A DNA stretch of 64,000 nt, from the NCBI GenBank assembly GCA_015064415.1, contig SVSG01000006.1, positions 18,308 to 82,307 of the forward strand, read 5' to 3'. A program made the position numbers and the translations under genes. The notes under the pieces are model-generated. The model ran no database searches. It saw nothing but the letters and a program-made list of their open reading frames with translations, and was not told where the DNA came from. This DNA comes from Oscillospiraceae bacterium. GTDB taxonomy: Bacteria; Bacillota; Clostridia; Oscillospirales; CAG-272. Shown here in pieces: positions 35,762-44,441 of the stretch; positions within the stretch are counted from its first letter, which is position 1; the number at the start of each line of letters is the position of its first letter.

Positions 35762-37379
35762 ATTTGATTTCAATAATTTTAGCTTGCTTTACCCCGATGC
35801 CGAAAGCATCGCGGCACACCACGCGGGCAAAAACGTCCCGCTCATCGACGATTTTACGTTGCAGGAGCTGGGCCTTCCCGAGGTGCTCCCCCTCAAGAAC
35901 TCCCGCCTTTCCTCCTTCGTCACGGCAGATCCCGCCGTGATCCGTTACCGTCAGGAGGTCTTTTCGGATATGCTCTCGCACGAGGAGATCGGAAAAACGC
36001 TTTCCAAGCTGGTGCCCGTCCTTTTTGACATCATGGAGCTGCGCCGTCTGGAAAACGACAACGGCGACACCTCTGACTATCTGTCCAGCATGACGGAGAT
36101 CGAGCTGTATATCTCCAGCATCGACGTGCTTTACAACGGGCTTTGCAACCCCAAGGAGCCCTATGCCGGCGCTGCCTTCCGCGCGCTTTGCGAATACGTC
36201 AAGAATCTGGTGGAAAGCGACTATTACGCCGAGCTCAACGAGCGCCTTGCAGAGCTGACCACTCGCGTGCGCGAGATCAAAAGCGTCACCATCGGCGTCA
36301 ATCTGGACGCCCAGCTCCGCCCGCGTGAGGCAGGCGTGCTTTCCGTCAACCCCGAAAGCTTCCGTCCCGGTGACACGCTGCACAAGATCCTGCGCCTGAA
36401 TTTCAAGGAGGATCAGTACACCTGCATCGCGGATCTGGTCCCCTTCGGCAAAAAGCAGTCGGAAAACCAAAAGACCGCCCTGTCGCTCGCTTTCAATTCC
36501 GCCATCAACGAGGTGTACCGCCAGTCGCTTCGCTCCTGGAAGAAGATCGTGCAGACCTACGTGCTGGAAAACACGGATTTCCTGCTCAATTTGCTGCCCG
36601 AATTTGAATTTTTGCTCAAATCCACCAATCTGATGCGCGCATTGCAGATCAAGGGCAACCGCCTTTGCATACCGCAAGTCAAGCCCGCCGCTGAGCGCGC
36701 TTTTGTGGCGACCGCGCTGTATAATCCCGCCGTCGCACTGAAGGTGGAGGATCCCATTGTCACCAACAACGTCATTTTCGACGACAAGGCGGGCATTTAC
36801 GTGCTGACCGGCCCCAACCGCGGCGGCAAATCCGTCATCACCTGTGCCGTGGGCCTGGCGCAGGCCATGACCCAGCTTGGGCTTTTCGTTCCCGCCGAGC
36901 ATGCCGTGATCAGCCCCGCCGATGCCATCTTTACCCACTTCCCCACCGGCGCGGACGATACCATCGATAAGGGCCGCCTTGGTGAGGAATGCGCGCGCCT
37001 GAGCGAGATCTTTGCCTCGATCAGCGCGGAAAGTCTGGTACTGCTGGACGAGTCGCTTTCCTCCACGGGCTCCTTTGAGGCCTCTTACATCGCCGCCGAG
37101 GTGCTGGCGGGACTTTCCCGCGTGGGATGCCGCTGCATCTTCTCCACCCACCTGCACGAGCTTGCCGCCGAGATCGACAACATCAACGCGCGCACCGCGC
37201 CCGTGGGCGGCGTGCCGATCGACACGCTGGTGGCGGGCATCGAGGAGGAGGGCAAGCGCTCCTTCCTGATCCTGCGCGCCAAGCCCGACGGCAAAAGCTA
37301 TGCACGCGACATTGCCGATAAATACGGTCTGACCTACGACAACATCGTCAAGACCATTACCAAAGTACAAGGAGAATGA
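35754..37379 (+). CDS. MutS-related DNA-binding ATPase without mismatch-recognition domain
   Basis: This 541-residue protein has the MutS clamp/lever region and C-terminal ABC ATPase, with Walker A Thr-Gly-Pro-Asn-Arg-Gly-Gly-Lys-Ser (residue about 353) and Walker B Leu-Val-Leu-Leu-Asp-Glu-Ser-Leu-Ser-Ser-Thr (about 425). The N-terminal mismatch-binding domain with Phe-x-Glu is missing, as in MutS2-side and MutS-like subfamilies, and there is no Smr nuclease at the end. The start is the second ATG (35754), 8 bases from AAGGAG; the first is too close. Its DNA target is unknown. Confidence 0.85.
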   Translation: MAEFDFNNFSLLYPDAESIAAHHAGKNVPLIDDFTLQELGLPEVLPLKNSRLSSFVTADPAVIRYRQEVFSDMLSHEEIGKTLSKLVPVLFDIMELRRLENDNGDTSDYLSSMTEIELYISSIDVLYNGLCNPKEPYAGAAFRALCEYVKNLVESDYYAELNERLAELTTRVREIKSVTIGVNLDAQLRPREAGVLSVNPESFRPGDTLHKILRLNFKEDQYTCIADLVPFGKKQSENQKTALSLAFNSAINEVYRQSLRSWKKIVQTYVLENTDFLLNLLPEFEFLLKSTNLMRALQIKGNRLCIPQVKPAAERAFVATALYNPAVALKVEDPIVTNNVIFDDKAGIYVLTGPNRGGKSVITCAVGLAQAMTQLGLFVPAEHAVISPADAIFTHFPTGADDTIDKGRLGEECARLSEIFASISAESLVLLDESLSSTGSFEASYIAAEVLAGLSRVGCRCIFSTHLHELAAEIDNINARTAPVGGVPIDTLVAGIEEEGKRSFLILRAKPDGKSYARDIADKYGLTYDNIVKTITKVQGE

Positions 37380-37382
37380 TTT

Positions 37383-37859
37383 ATGGAAAATATTCTGAAG
37401 ATACTGGAGGATCACGCCAACCTCACCCACGAGCAGCTTGCCGTCATGTGCGGCAAGGAGGTGCGCGAGCTCAAGCAATATATCGCGCAAAAGGAAAGCG
37501 AGGGCGTCATCCTCGGCTATAAGACCATGATCGACTGGGATAAGACCGAGCGTGAGTACGTTTCCGCCCTCATCGAGGTCAAGATCACCCCGCAGCGCGA
37601 CCGCGGCTTTGACCGCGTGGCCGAGCACATCTATAACTACCCCGAGGTGCAGAGCTTGTACCTGATGTCCGGCTCCTACGATCTTTGCCTCCTGATCGAG
37701 GGCAGAACCATGAAGGAGGTCGCCTACTTCGTGGCGCAGAAGCTGGCCCCCATCGAGGACGTGATCTCCACAGCCACCCACTTCGTGTTGCGCAAGTACA
37801 AGGACAAGGGTGTCATCTACGGTACGGCGGAAGTGGACGAGAGAGGTAATTGCAACTGA
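37383..37859 (+). CDS. Lrp/AsnC-family transcriptional regulator
   Basis: This 158-residue protein has an N-terminal helix-turn-helix (residues about 1-55) and a C-terminal RAM/ligand domain with Pro-Glu-Val-Gln-Ser-Leu-Tyr-Leu-Met-Ser-Gly-Ser-Tyr-Asp. Such proteins sense amino acids. It starts 3 bp after the MutS-like stop and its TGA overlaps the aminotransferase ATG, which makes it the likely regulator of that enzyme. Confidence 0.93.
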   Translation: MENILKILEDHANLTHEQLAVMCGKEVRELKQYIAQKESEGVILGYKTMIDWDKTEREYVSALIEVKITPQRDRGFDRVAEHIYNYPEVQSLYLMSGSYDLCLLIEGRTMKEVAYFVAQKLAPIEDVISTATHFVLRKYKDKGVIYGTAEVDERGNCN

Positions 37860-39034
37860 TGATCGATTATAGCTCTGTTCTTTCCAAAACCGTTGTGAGC
37901 TTAAAAAAGTCAGGCATCCGCAAATTTTTTGATCTTTTGAATGACGAGAGCATGAAGGACGTGGTGGGGCTTACCGTCGGTCAGCCCGACTTCGTCACGC
38001 CCTGGCACATCCGCGAGGCGGGTATTGAAAGTCTGCAAAAGGGAAAGACCTACTATTCCCCAAACGCCGGCTTCCCCGAGCTGCAACAGGAGCTCTCCTA
38101 CTATCTGAAGCGCCGCTTTGATCTTTCTTACACCCCCAAGCAAACGCTTGTGACTGTGGGCGGGAGCGAGGCCATCGACCTTTGCCTGCGCGCGATCGTC
38201 GAGCCGGGGGACGAGGTCATCATCCCCACGCCCTGCTTTGTTTGCTACGAGCCGATCGTGCGGATGCTGGGCGGCGTTCCCGTCACGGTGGAGACCAGAT
38301 TTGAAGAAAAATTCAAGCTCACCCCTGCGGCACTGCGCGCCGCTATCACAGAAAAAACGAAAATGCTGGTGCTGGCTTATCCCAACAACCCGACGGGTGC
38401 CATTCTGACCCGTGAGGATCTGGAGGAGATCGCCGCCGTGCTGCGCGACACCAACATCGTGATACTTTCCGACGAAATTTACGCCGAGCTGACCTACGGC
38501 GCGCGGCACGTTTCCATTACCTCGATCGAGGGGATGTGGGAGCGCACCGTCCTCACCGGTGGCTTTGCCAAGGCCTATGCCATGACGGGCTGGCGCCTTG
38601 GATTTCTTGCGGCACCGGATCCGCTGCTTGCGCAAATGCTGAAAATTCACCAGTACGCCGTAATGTGCGCCCCGACCACAAGCCAGCTGGCCGCCATCGA
38701 GGCGTTGCGCAACGGCGACGAGGACATTGCCATGATGCGCGAGGAATATGACCGTCGCCGCCGCTATATTTACGACGGCCTCAAGAAGATCGGCATCGAC
38801 TCCTTTTTGCCCGAGGGCGCGTTTTATATCTTCCCCGATCTGCGCAAGTTCGGGCTTTCCAGCGAGGAGTTCTGCAACCGCCTTTTGTACGAGTACCGCT
38901 GTGCCATCATCCCCGGCACCGCCTTTGGCGAGGACGGCGAGGGCTTTGCCCGCATTTCCTACGCCTATTCCGTGAAGCATATCACCAAGGCCTTAGAGCG
39001 CATCGAGGCGTTTGTAAGCACGCTTAAAAAATAA
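37859..39034 (+). CDS. PLP-dependent aminotransferase, class I/II
   Basis: This 391-residue fold-type I aminotransferase has Gly-Gly-Ser-Glu-Ala-Ile, Tyr-Pro-Asn-Asn-Pro-Thr-Gly-Ala, Ser-Asp-Glu-Ile-Tyr, the Schiff-base Lys238 in Gly-Phe-Ala-Lys-Ala-Tyr-Ala-Met-Thr-Gly-Trp-Arg, and a C-terminal Phe-Ala-Arg-Ile-Ser substrate Arg. It is close to PatA/AspC-like enzymes coupled to Lrp regulators. The ATG at 37859 overlaps the upstream stop (TGATG); a TTG nine bases earlier is too near the GAGAGG. The exact amino donor is not predictable. Confidence 0.92.
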   Translation: MIDYSSVLSKTVVSLKKSGIRKFFDLLNDESMKDVVGLTVGQPDFVTPWHIREAGIESLQKGKTYYSPNAGFPELQQELSYYLKRRFDLSYTPKQTLVTVGGSEAIDLCLRAIVEPGDEVIIPTPCFVCYEPIVRMLGGVPVTVETRFEEKFKLTPAALRAAITEKTKMLVLAYPNNPTGAILTREDLEEIAAVLRDTNIVILSDEIYAELTYGARHVSITSIEGMWERTVLTGGFAKAYAMTGWRLGFLAAPDPLLAQMLKIHQYAVMCAPTTSQLAAIEALRNGDEDIAMMREEYDRRRRYIYDGLKKIGIDSFLPEGAFYIFPDLRKFGLSSEEFCNRLLYEYRCAIIPGTAFGEDGEGFARISYAYSVKHITKALERIEAFVSTLKK

Positions 39035-39035
39035 C

Positions 39036-39074
39036 AAAAACACCGCAAAACTCATACCGTTTTGCGGTGTTTTT
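39036..39074. terminator. bidirectional terminator with CTCATACCG loop
   Basis: AAAAACACCGCAAAAC pairs with GTTTTGCGGTGTTTTT around TCATACC, which is the reverse complement of the loop at 2601-2639. It separates the convergent aminotransferase and gpr genes. Confidence 0.88.
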
Positions 39075-39079
39075 GTTTT

Positions 39080-39958
39080 TTACCCCTCCACGCGGAAGGC
39101 CTTTTCCAGCGTTTGCGCAAGGAAAATACCGCCCTTGGAAATGATGAGGTCGATCTCCTTCGGGGCGACCAGCAGCCCCTCCTGCCCGCCCGCTTGTACG
39201 GAGATCTCGCGCCCGATCTCGGCATATCCCGCCTGCGCCAGCGTATCCGACACAAGCGTACTGCCGCGAATGACGGTGGGGATCCCCATTGCCATCACGG
39301 GCACGCCGATGCTCTCTCTTGTCAGCGCGCGGCGCGCGTTTCCCACGCCCGCACCCGGTTGGATGCCCGTGTCGGAGATCTGCACCGTCGAAGCCAAGCG
39401 CGCGGGAGAGCGCGCGCAAAGGGCATCCACCGCGACCACAAGATCCACCCCCGTTTCCTGCACCAGGGCGCGGACAAGCTCGGCGGCGTCCACCCCCGTT
39501 TGCCCCGTGACGCCGGGTGTGACGGCGGCGATTTCGCAAAGCTCGGTGAGGAACAGTGCCTCCCCCTTTTGTCGCAAATGGCGGGTAACGCATAGCCGTT
39601 TTACCGTCTCCGGGCCCAGTGCGTCCGCCGTCATATCCGCGTTTCCAAGCCCCACCACAAGCAAGGAAAAATCCGGGCAGATGCGCTTCCCGCACATTTT
39701 TTGCGCCAGCTCCCGCACCTCTACCGCAAGGGCACAGCGCACGTGCTCCGCCCCTTGCGCGTCCAGCTCGCAAATGCTGCCGCACTCCACCGTCACGTAT
39801 TTGCCCTGTGGCTTTCCGAAGCGGGCGGCCGCCTCGACACTGCCGATCCGCACCCGCGTGATGTCGCACCCGCCCGCCTCGGCACGTTGCACCCGCACTC
39901 CCTCTCCCTCGCCAATTCCGCATTCCGTGGCAAGGTCACTGCATGCAAAATCCACTTT
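39080..39958 (-). CDS. gpr: germination protease (spore protease Gpr)
   Basis: This 292-residue A25-family protease degrades small acid-soluble spore proteins at germination. Motifs are Ser-Asp-Leu-Ala-Thr-Glu near the N-terminus, Gly-Asn-Ala-Asp-Met-Thr-Ala-Asp-Ala-Leu-Gly-Pro, Pro-Gly-Val-Thr-Gly-Gln-Thr-Gly, Val-Asp-Ala-Leu-Cys-Ala-Arg, and Asp-Thr-Gly-Ile-Gln-Pro-Gly. I choose the GTG at 39958, which has GGGAGG six bases upstream. The ATG at 39976 has no ribosome binding site and would leave almost no leader after the sporulation-type promoter. This gene marks the host as an endospore-forming lineage. Confidence 0.9.
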   Translation of the reverse strand, partial: KVDFACSDLATECGIGEGEGVRVQRAEAGGCDITRVRIGSVEAAARFGKPQGKYVTVECGSICELDAQGAEHVRCALAVEVRELAQKMCGKRICPDFSLLVVGLGNADMTADALGPETVKRLCVTRHLRQKGEALFLTELCEIAAVTPGVTGQTGVDAAELVRALVQETGVDLVVAVDALCARSPARLASTVQISDTGIQPGAGVGNARRALTRESIGVPVMAMGIPTVIRGSTLVSDTLAQAGYAEIGREISVQAGGQEGLLVAPKEIDLIISKGGIFLAQTLEKAFRVEG

Positions 39959-39986
39959 CGTCCTCCCGTCCTTCATATTCTGTTCT

Positions 39987-40016
39987 TATTATGTTTTCAT
40001 TAACTTTTTTCTATGT
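39987..40016 (-). promoter_or_regulatory. candidate sigma-G promoter of gpr
   Basis: On the minus strand ACATA (40016-40012) and CATAATA (39993-39987) are 18 bp apart, close to the sigma-G consensus GMATR-N18-CATWHTA. Transcription would start about 20 bases before the chosen GTG. Confidence 0.55.
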
Positions 40017-40087
40017 ATAATCTATCCAATTTTTGCGACAATTATTGTGCAAGTGTCCAAACCTTCAAATAATATTTTGCTTTTCGC

Positions 40088-40116
40088 TTGAATTTGCGGC
40101 GCGGGCATGTTATAAT
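40088..40116 (+). promoter_or_regulatory. promoter of the solute-binding lipoprotein gene
   Basis: TTGAAT, 17 bp, TATAAT, with AAGGAGG 50 bp downstream. Confidence 0.75.
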
Positions 40117-40183
40117 ATAATACGTTATTATGGCAATATAGTATTTTGTGCCGTGTTGCCGACTGCCAAGGAGGAATTCCAAA

Positions 40184-42025
40184 ATGATGAAAAGAGCCAT
40201 CGCACTTTTGCTCTGCCTGATCACACTGTTGCTGTGCGTCACCGCTTGCTCAAAGGACGAGCAGGATAAGGGCGCCTACATCCGTATGTTCCTGACCGAG
40301 CCGATCTATGATTTCGATCCCCTGCAGGCCTTTGACAACGCCGATGATCTGCAGATCGTCAGTCTCCTGTTCGCCGGCTTGTTCTACGCCGATGCGAACG
40401 GTGAGCCCCAACCCGATCTTGTCGAGGAGTATGAGTACGTGATCGACGAAGAGGAGGAGCGTTACTACCTCACCCTTCATCTCAAGACCACCAACTGGTC
40501 TGACGGCGTGCAGCTTTCCGCCACTCACGTGCAGTACGCCTTCCGCCGTCTGTTCTATGCAGACGTTTCTCACCCCGCCACCGCCCTGCTTTACGATATC
40601 AAGAATGCACGCGCCATCGTTTCCGGCGATGCCTCCGTTGACCATCTGCAGGTTACCGTGGTCGATTCCACCGAGGTGGAGATCGAATTTGAAAAGGACA
40701 TCGACGTGGACGCCTTCTTGAAGGTGCTTTGCTCCCCCGCCCTGTTCCCGATGCGTGACGACATCGTGGAGTTCAACGCCGACTGGGCAAAGAAGACCAC
40801 CACCATGGTCTGCAGCGGTCCCTTCATGGTGCGCCGTATGGACTATGACGTGAAGGACGGCTTCATTTTGGAGCGTAACAGCTACTATTACCGCGACCGT
40901 CAGGAGGACGAGATCGACAAGTACGTCACCCCCTTCCGTCTGATCGCAGACTTCACCACCCCCGTTGAGGAGCAGCTGGCACACTTCGACACCGGTGCCG
41001 TGGGCTCGCTGTACTACCTGGGCAACATCCCCATGGCAGCCCGCACCACCGACGCCTTCAACACCCTGTTGCAGAAGGGCGAGCTGACCGATGCCCCCGC
41101 CACACATATGTACTACCTCAATCAGAAGGCCGTGATCGGCGACAAGGCGCTGTTCGCAGATGCCAAGGTCCGCAAGGCACTTTCCCTTGTGCTTGACCGT
41201 GACGCCATTGCAAAGGCGATCGTGTTCGCCAAGGCCGCTGACGGTTTTGTTCCCCCCTCCATTCTGAACCAGGCCAATGACAGCGAGACCTTCCGTGAGG
41301 TCGCTGAGCAGTCTATTGCTACCTCCCCCAACAAGCAGGCCGCGCTGGATCTGCTGCAGGAGGCAGGCATCGTTGCTTCCGACTACTCCTTCGCCATCAC
41401 CGTTGCGGCATATGATTCCGCACATCTTGCCACGGCAGAGCTGGTCAAGGCCGCATGGATCTCCCTTGGATTCAACGTCACGCTGAGAGAGCTTGGCGTC
41501 GAGCCCGTTTACATCGAGAACGCTGAGGATCCCAGCAAGCGCGAGGATGCCGGCTACGTCAAGGATCTGTACAAGGAGGCACTTGACAACGGTGATTTTG
41601 AGGTGATCGCACTTGATTACGTTGCCACCGGCGTGGATGCCTTCAGCTATCTTGCCCCCTTCGCAACCGCCTTCTCCGGCAACGCGATGGATATGGACTC
41701 CACCACCAACCCCGGTTATAAGCTGAACGGCCATATCACCGGCTACAAGAACAGAGATTACAACGCAAAGATCGGCGCCGCCTTCGACCAGGTCGATCAC
41801 GAAATGCGTCCCGTATTCCTGCACGCCGCTGAGGCCATCCTGCTGGAGGATATGCCCGCCATTCCCGTGTTCTACAACCAGAACTTCGCGCTCGCATCCG
41901 ACGAGCTGAGCGGTATCGAGGCAAGCTTCTTCTGCAATGCCGTGTTTATCGAGGCATCGCTTGACAACTACTGGGAGATCGCCCTTGCCGAGTTTGTTGA
42001 GAAAAAGGAAAACGCCGCCGGCTGA
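40184..42025 (+). CDS. family 5 extracellular solute-binding lipoprotein (peptide/oligopeptide type)
   Basis: This 613-residue OppA-like protein starts with a lipoprotein signal ending Val-Thr-Ala-Cys22. Asp-Phe-Asp-Pro-Leu, Trp-Ser-Asp-Gly-Val, Ala-Lys-Val-Arg-Lys-Ala-Leu-Ser-Leu-Val-Leu-Asp-Arg and Ile-Pro-Val-Phe-Tyr are family landmarks. It would deliver peptides, or possibly other ligands, to an ABC importer, but no permease or ATPase lies next to it. The start at 40184 is 9 bases after AAGGAGG. It is a single gene with its own promoter and terminator. Confidence 0.9.
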   Translation: MMKRAIALLLCLITLLLCVTACSKDEQDKGAYIRMFLTEPIYDFDPLQAFDNADDLQIVSLLFAGLFYADANGEPQPDLVEEYEYVIDEEEERYYLTLHLKTTNWSDGVQLSATHVQYAFRRLFYADVSHPATALLYDIKNARAIVSGDASVDHLQVTVVDSTEVEIEFEKDIDVDAFLKVLCSPALFPMRDDIVEFNADWAKKTTTMVCSGPFMVRRMDYDVKDGFILERNSYYYRDRQEDEIDKYVTPFRLIADFTTPVEEQLAHFDTGAVGSLYYLGNIPMAARTTDAFNTLLQKGELTDAPATHMYYLNQKAVIGDKALFADAKVRKALSLVLDRDAIAKAIVFAKAADGFVPPSILNQANDSETFREVAEQSIATSPNKQAALDLLQEAGIVASDYSFAITVAAYDSAHLATAELVKAAWISLGFNVTLRELGVEPVYIENAEDPSKREDAGYVKDLYKEALDNGDFEVIALDYVATGVDAFSYLAPFATAFSGNAMDMDSTTNPGYKLNGHITGYKNRDYNAKIGAAFDQVDHEMRPVFLHAAEAILLEDMPAIPVFYNQNFALASDELSGIEASFFCNAVFIEASLDNYWEIALAEFVEKKENAAG

Positions 42026-42031
42026 TTCCTC

Positions 42032-42063
42032 AAAAAGCACCCACATTTGTGGGTGCTTTTTTT
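42032..42063 (+). terminator. terminator after the solute-binding gene
   Basis: AAAAAGCACCCACA pairs with TGTGGGTGCTTTTT, six bases after the stop. Confidence 0.88.
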
Positions 42064-42082
42064 ATTTTCCGCGCAAAAGGCA

Positions 42083-42111
42083 TAGACAAACCGCGCAAAA
42101 TATGGTATACT
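42083..42111 (+). promoter_or_regulatory. promoter of the MBL-gltX-glnS unit
   Basis: TAGACA, 17 bp, TATACT. No terminator interrupts the three following genes. Confidence 0.65.
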
Positions 42112-42144
42112 AATATATTATAGGTAAGAAAGCGAGGGTCGCCT

Positions 42145-42753
42145 TTGCAAATTCAAAATTTATATCCCGGCGGCATCGCCTCCAACTGCTATCTGGTCAG
42201 CGAAGGAACGGACGCCGTGCTGATCGATTGCTCCGCCCCCGTCGATGCGGTAAGAGCGGCGCTTGCCGCCACGGGCGCGGCCTTGCGCGCGATCCTTCTC
42301 ACGCACGGGCATTACGATCATCTGATGACGCAGGACGATATCAAAGCGGCCTTCGGCGTACAGGTTTATCTGCACCGCGCGGACGAAAAATTCCCCGAAA
42401 CGGGGCTTTATAACTGCTACCACGTTTTCACGGGCTTTGAGGCAAGCTTCACCCCGCCCGACGTCCTTTTTGATGACGGCGACGTACTGCAATTCGGCGC
42501 GCTCTCCGTCAAGGCGATCAACACGCCCGGTCACACGCCCGGTTGCTGTGTACTGCAAACGGGGAACGCCCTTTTCACGGGGGACACGCTGATGTCCTGC
42601 GGCTACGGACGCACCACCTTCCCCGGCGGCAATACACCCGCTATGCGCGACTCGCTCCAACGGCTCTTCTCCCTCCCCCAGCATCTTTTCATCTATCCGG
42701 GACACGGCGACGGCTGCTCGCTTGCCACTGCCCTGCACAACATTTTCCGATAA
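42145..42753 (+). CDS. metallo-beta-lactamase-fold hydrolase (glyoxalase II-like)
   Basis: This 202-residue protein has the zinc motif Thr-His54-Gly-His56-Tyr-Asp58-His59, then Thr-Pro-Gly-His-Thr-Pro-Gly, Phe-Thr-Gly-Asp-Thr-Leu, and a final Tyr-Pro-Gly-His-Gly-Asp. This is the standard glyoxalase II-like set of ligands. The start is a TTG at 42145 with GAGGG seven bases upstream; the next in-frame ATG would remove the first strands. Its gene ends 28 bp before gltX, in the same unit. Confidence 0.86.
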   Translation: MQIQNLYPGGIASNCYLVSEGTDAVLIDCSAPVDAVRAALAATGAALRAILLTHGHYDHLMTQDDIKAAFGVQVYLHRADEKFPETGLYNCYHVFTGFEASFTPPDVLFDDGDVLQFGALSVKAINTPGHTPGCCVLQTGNALFTGDTLMSCGYGRTTFPGGNTPAMRDSLQRLFSLPQHLFIYPGHGDGCSLATALHNIFR

Positions 42754-42781
42754 TTTCATTTTATATACAGAGGTTTAACTT

Positions 42782-44428
42782 ATGGACACGAAAGTATTGG
42801 CTGATCTTTTATTTCCGCACGTAACCAAAACTCCCGAGGATATGGAGGCACTTTTCCCCGTGCGCAACCTGCCTGAGGGCGCGATCGTTTCGCGCATGGC
42901 TCCCAGCCCCACGGGCTTTGTGCATCTGGGCAATCTGGTGCAGGGCCTCACCTCCGAGCGTCTTTGCCACCAGTCGAACGGCGTGCTTTTCCTGCGCGTG
43001 GAGGACACCGACGCCAAGCGCGAGGTGCCCGGTGCCGTCGAGGTGCTGATCAACTCCCTGAAGCATTACAACATTCTTTTCGATGAGGGCGCCACCGTCG
43101 AGGGCGATGCGGGCAGCTACGGCCCCTACCGTCAGCGCCAGCGTGCCGAGATCTATCACGTATATGCAAAGCAGCTGGTGCTGCAAGGCGAGGCCTATCC
43201 GTGCTTCTGCACCGAGGAGGAGCTTGCCGACATCCACGCCCGTCAGGAGGCAGAAAAGGCAAACTTCGGCTACTTCGGCAAGTGGGCCGTGTGGCGTGAT
43301 CGCTCGCTTGAGGAGATCAAGGAAGCGCTGGATAAGGGCATGCCCTACGTGCTTCGTTACCGCTCCACCGGCTCGATCGAAAACAAGATCAAGTTCACCG
43401 ACCTCATCAAGGGCAATCTGGAGCTGACCGAAAACGACATCGACCACGTGCTCCTCAAGTCCGACGGCATCCCCACCTATCACTTCGCACACGCAGTGGA
43501 CGATCACCTGATGCGCACCACCCACGTGGTACGCGGTGACGAGTGGCTGCCCACGCTCCCCTTCCACTTGCAGCTGTTCCGTGCGCTCGGCTTCCGCGCG
43601 CCCAAGTATCTGCACATCGGCCCGCTTATGAAGATGGATGGCGAAAGCAAGCGCAAGCTTTCCAAGCGCAAGGACCCCGAGCTGGCGCTTTCCTACTACC
43701 GCGCCGCCGGCTTCCCCGTGCAATCGGTTTACGAGTATCTGATGACGGTTCTGAACTCCAACTTTGAGGATTGGCGCCGTGCCAACCCCGACGCGCCCGT
43801 GGACGCGTTCAAATTCTCACACAAGAAGATGAACCCCGCCGGCTCCCTTTTCGACGAGGCCAAGCTGCGCGACGTGTCCAAGAACGTGATCTCGCGTATG
43901 AGCGCGGAGCGCGTGTATGACGAGGTCTGCGATTTCGCCAAGGACTATGACGCCGATCTTTACGCGCACCTCACCGCCGATCCCGCTTACACAAAGTCCA
44001 TCCTTGCCATTGGTCGCGGCGGCAAAAAGCCCCGTAAGGACTTTGCCGTATGGACGGACGTGAAGCCCTATCTTGACTTTTTCTTCGACGATTGGTTCAA
44101 AATCGCCGATACGTACCCCGAAAACTTTGACAAAGAGGACATCAAGAAGGCCCTTGACCTCTTCCTTGCAAGCTTCGATCCCACGGACGATATGAACGTG
44201 TGGTTCGACAAGATCAAGCAAGTGGCAGACGCGCTTGGCTTCGCCTCGGATATGAAGGCGTACAAGGAAGATCCCACCGCCTACCGCGGCAACGTGGCAG
44301 ACGTCAGCATGTTCTTGCGCGTGGCCGTCACGGGCAAGCTCAACTCCCCCGATATGTATGCCGTGATGCAGATCCTCGGTGAGGATCGCGTGCGCGCACG
44401 TATCCAGAATATGAAAAACGCCCTTTGA
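42782..44428 (+). CDS. gltX: glutamate--tRNA ligase
   Basis: This 548-residue class I synthetase has Ala-Pro-Ser-Pro-Thr-Gly-Phe-Val-His-Leu-Gly-Asn as a variant HIGH motif and Arg-Lys-Leu-Ser-Lys-Arg as KMSKS. Phe-Leu-Arg-Val-Glu-Asp-Thr-Asp and Cys-Phe-Cys-Thr-Glu-Glu-Glu-Leu are typical of GluRS. It is somewhat longer than the usual 470-490 residues. It is followed after 13 bp by glnS, so the same operon makes both enzymes and tRNA-Gln is probably charged directly here. Confidence 0.93.
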   Translation: MDTKVLADLLFPHVTKTPEDMEALFPVRNLPEGAIVSRMAPSPTGFVHLGNLVQGLTSERLCHQSNGVLFLRVEDTDAKREVPGAVEVLINSLKHYNILFDEGATVEGDAGSYGPYRQRQRAEIYHVYAKQLVLQGEAYPCFCTEEELADIHARQEAEKANFGYFGKWAVWRDRSLEEIKEALDKGMPYVLRYRSTGSIENKIKFTDLIKGNLELTENDIDHVLLKSDGIPTYHFAHAVDDHLMRTTHVVRGDEWLPTLPFHLQLFRALGFRAPKYLHIGPLMKMDGESKRKLSKRKDPELALSYYRAAGFPVQSVYEYLMTVLNSNFEDWRRANPDAPVDAFKFSHKKMNPAGSLFDEAKLRDVSKNVISRMSAERVYDEVCDFAKDYDADLYAHLTADPAYTKSILAIGRGGKKPRKDFAVWTDVKPYLDFFFDDWFKIADTYPENFDKEDIKKALDLFLASFDPTDDMNVWFDKIKQVADALGFASDMKAYKEDPTAYRGNVADVSMFLRVAVTGKLNSPDMYAVMQILGEDRVRARIQNMKNAL

Positions 44429-44441
44429 AAGAGGTAGAAAA

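Noticed and set aside
40250..42046. Long minus-strand frame opposite the solute-binding gene
   Set aside because: A shadow that crosses the terminator at 42032-42063. The + strand has signal peptide and family motifs.
42112..42781. T-box leader before the synthetase genes
   Set aside because: The spacers before the MBL gene and gltX are under 35 bp from promoter or stop to start and hold no T-box motif or stem.
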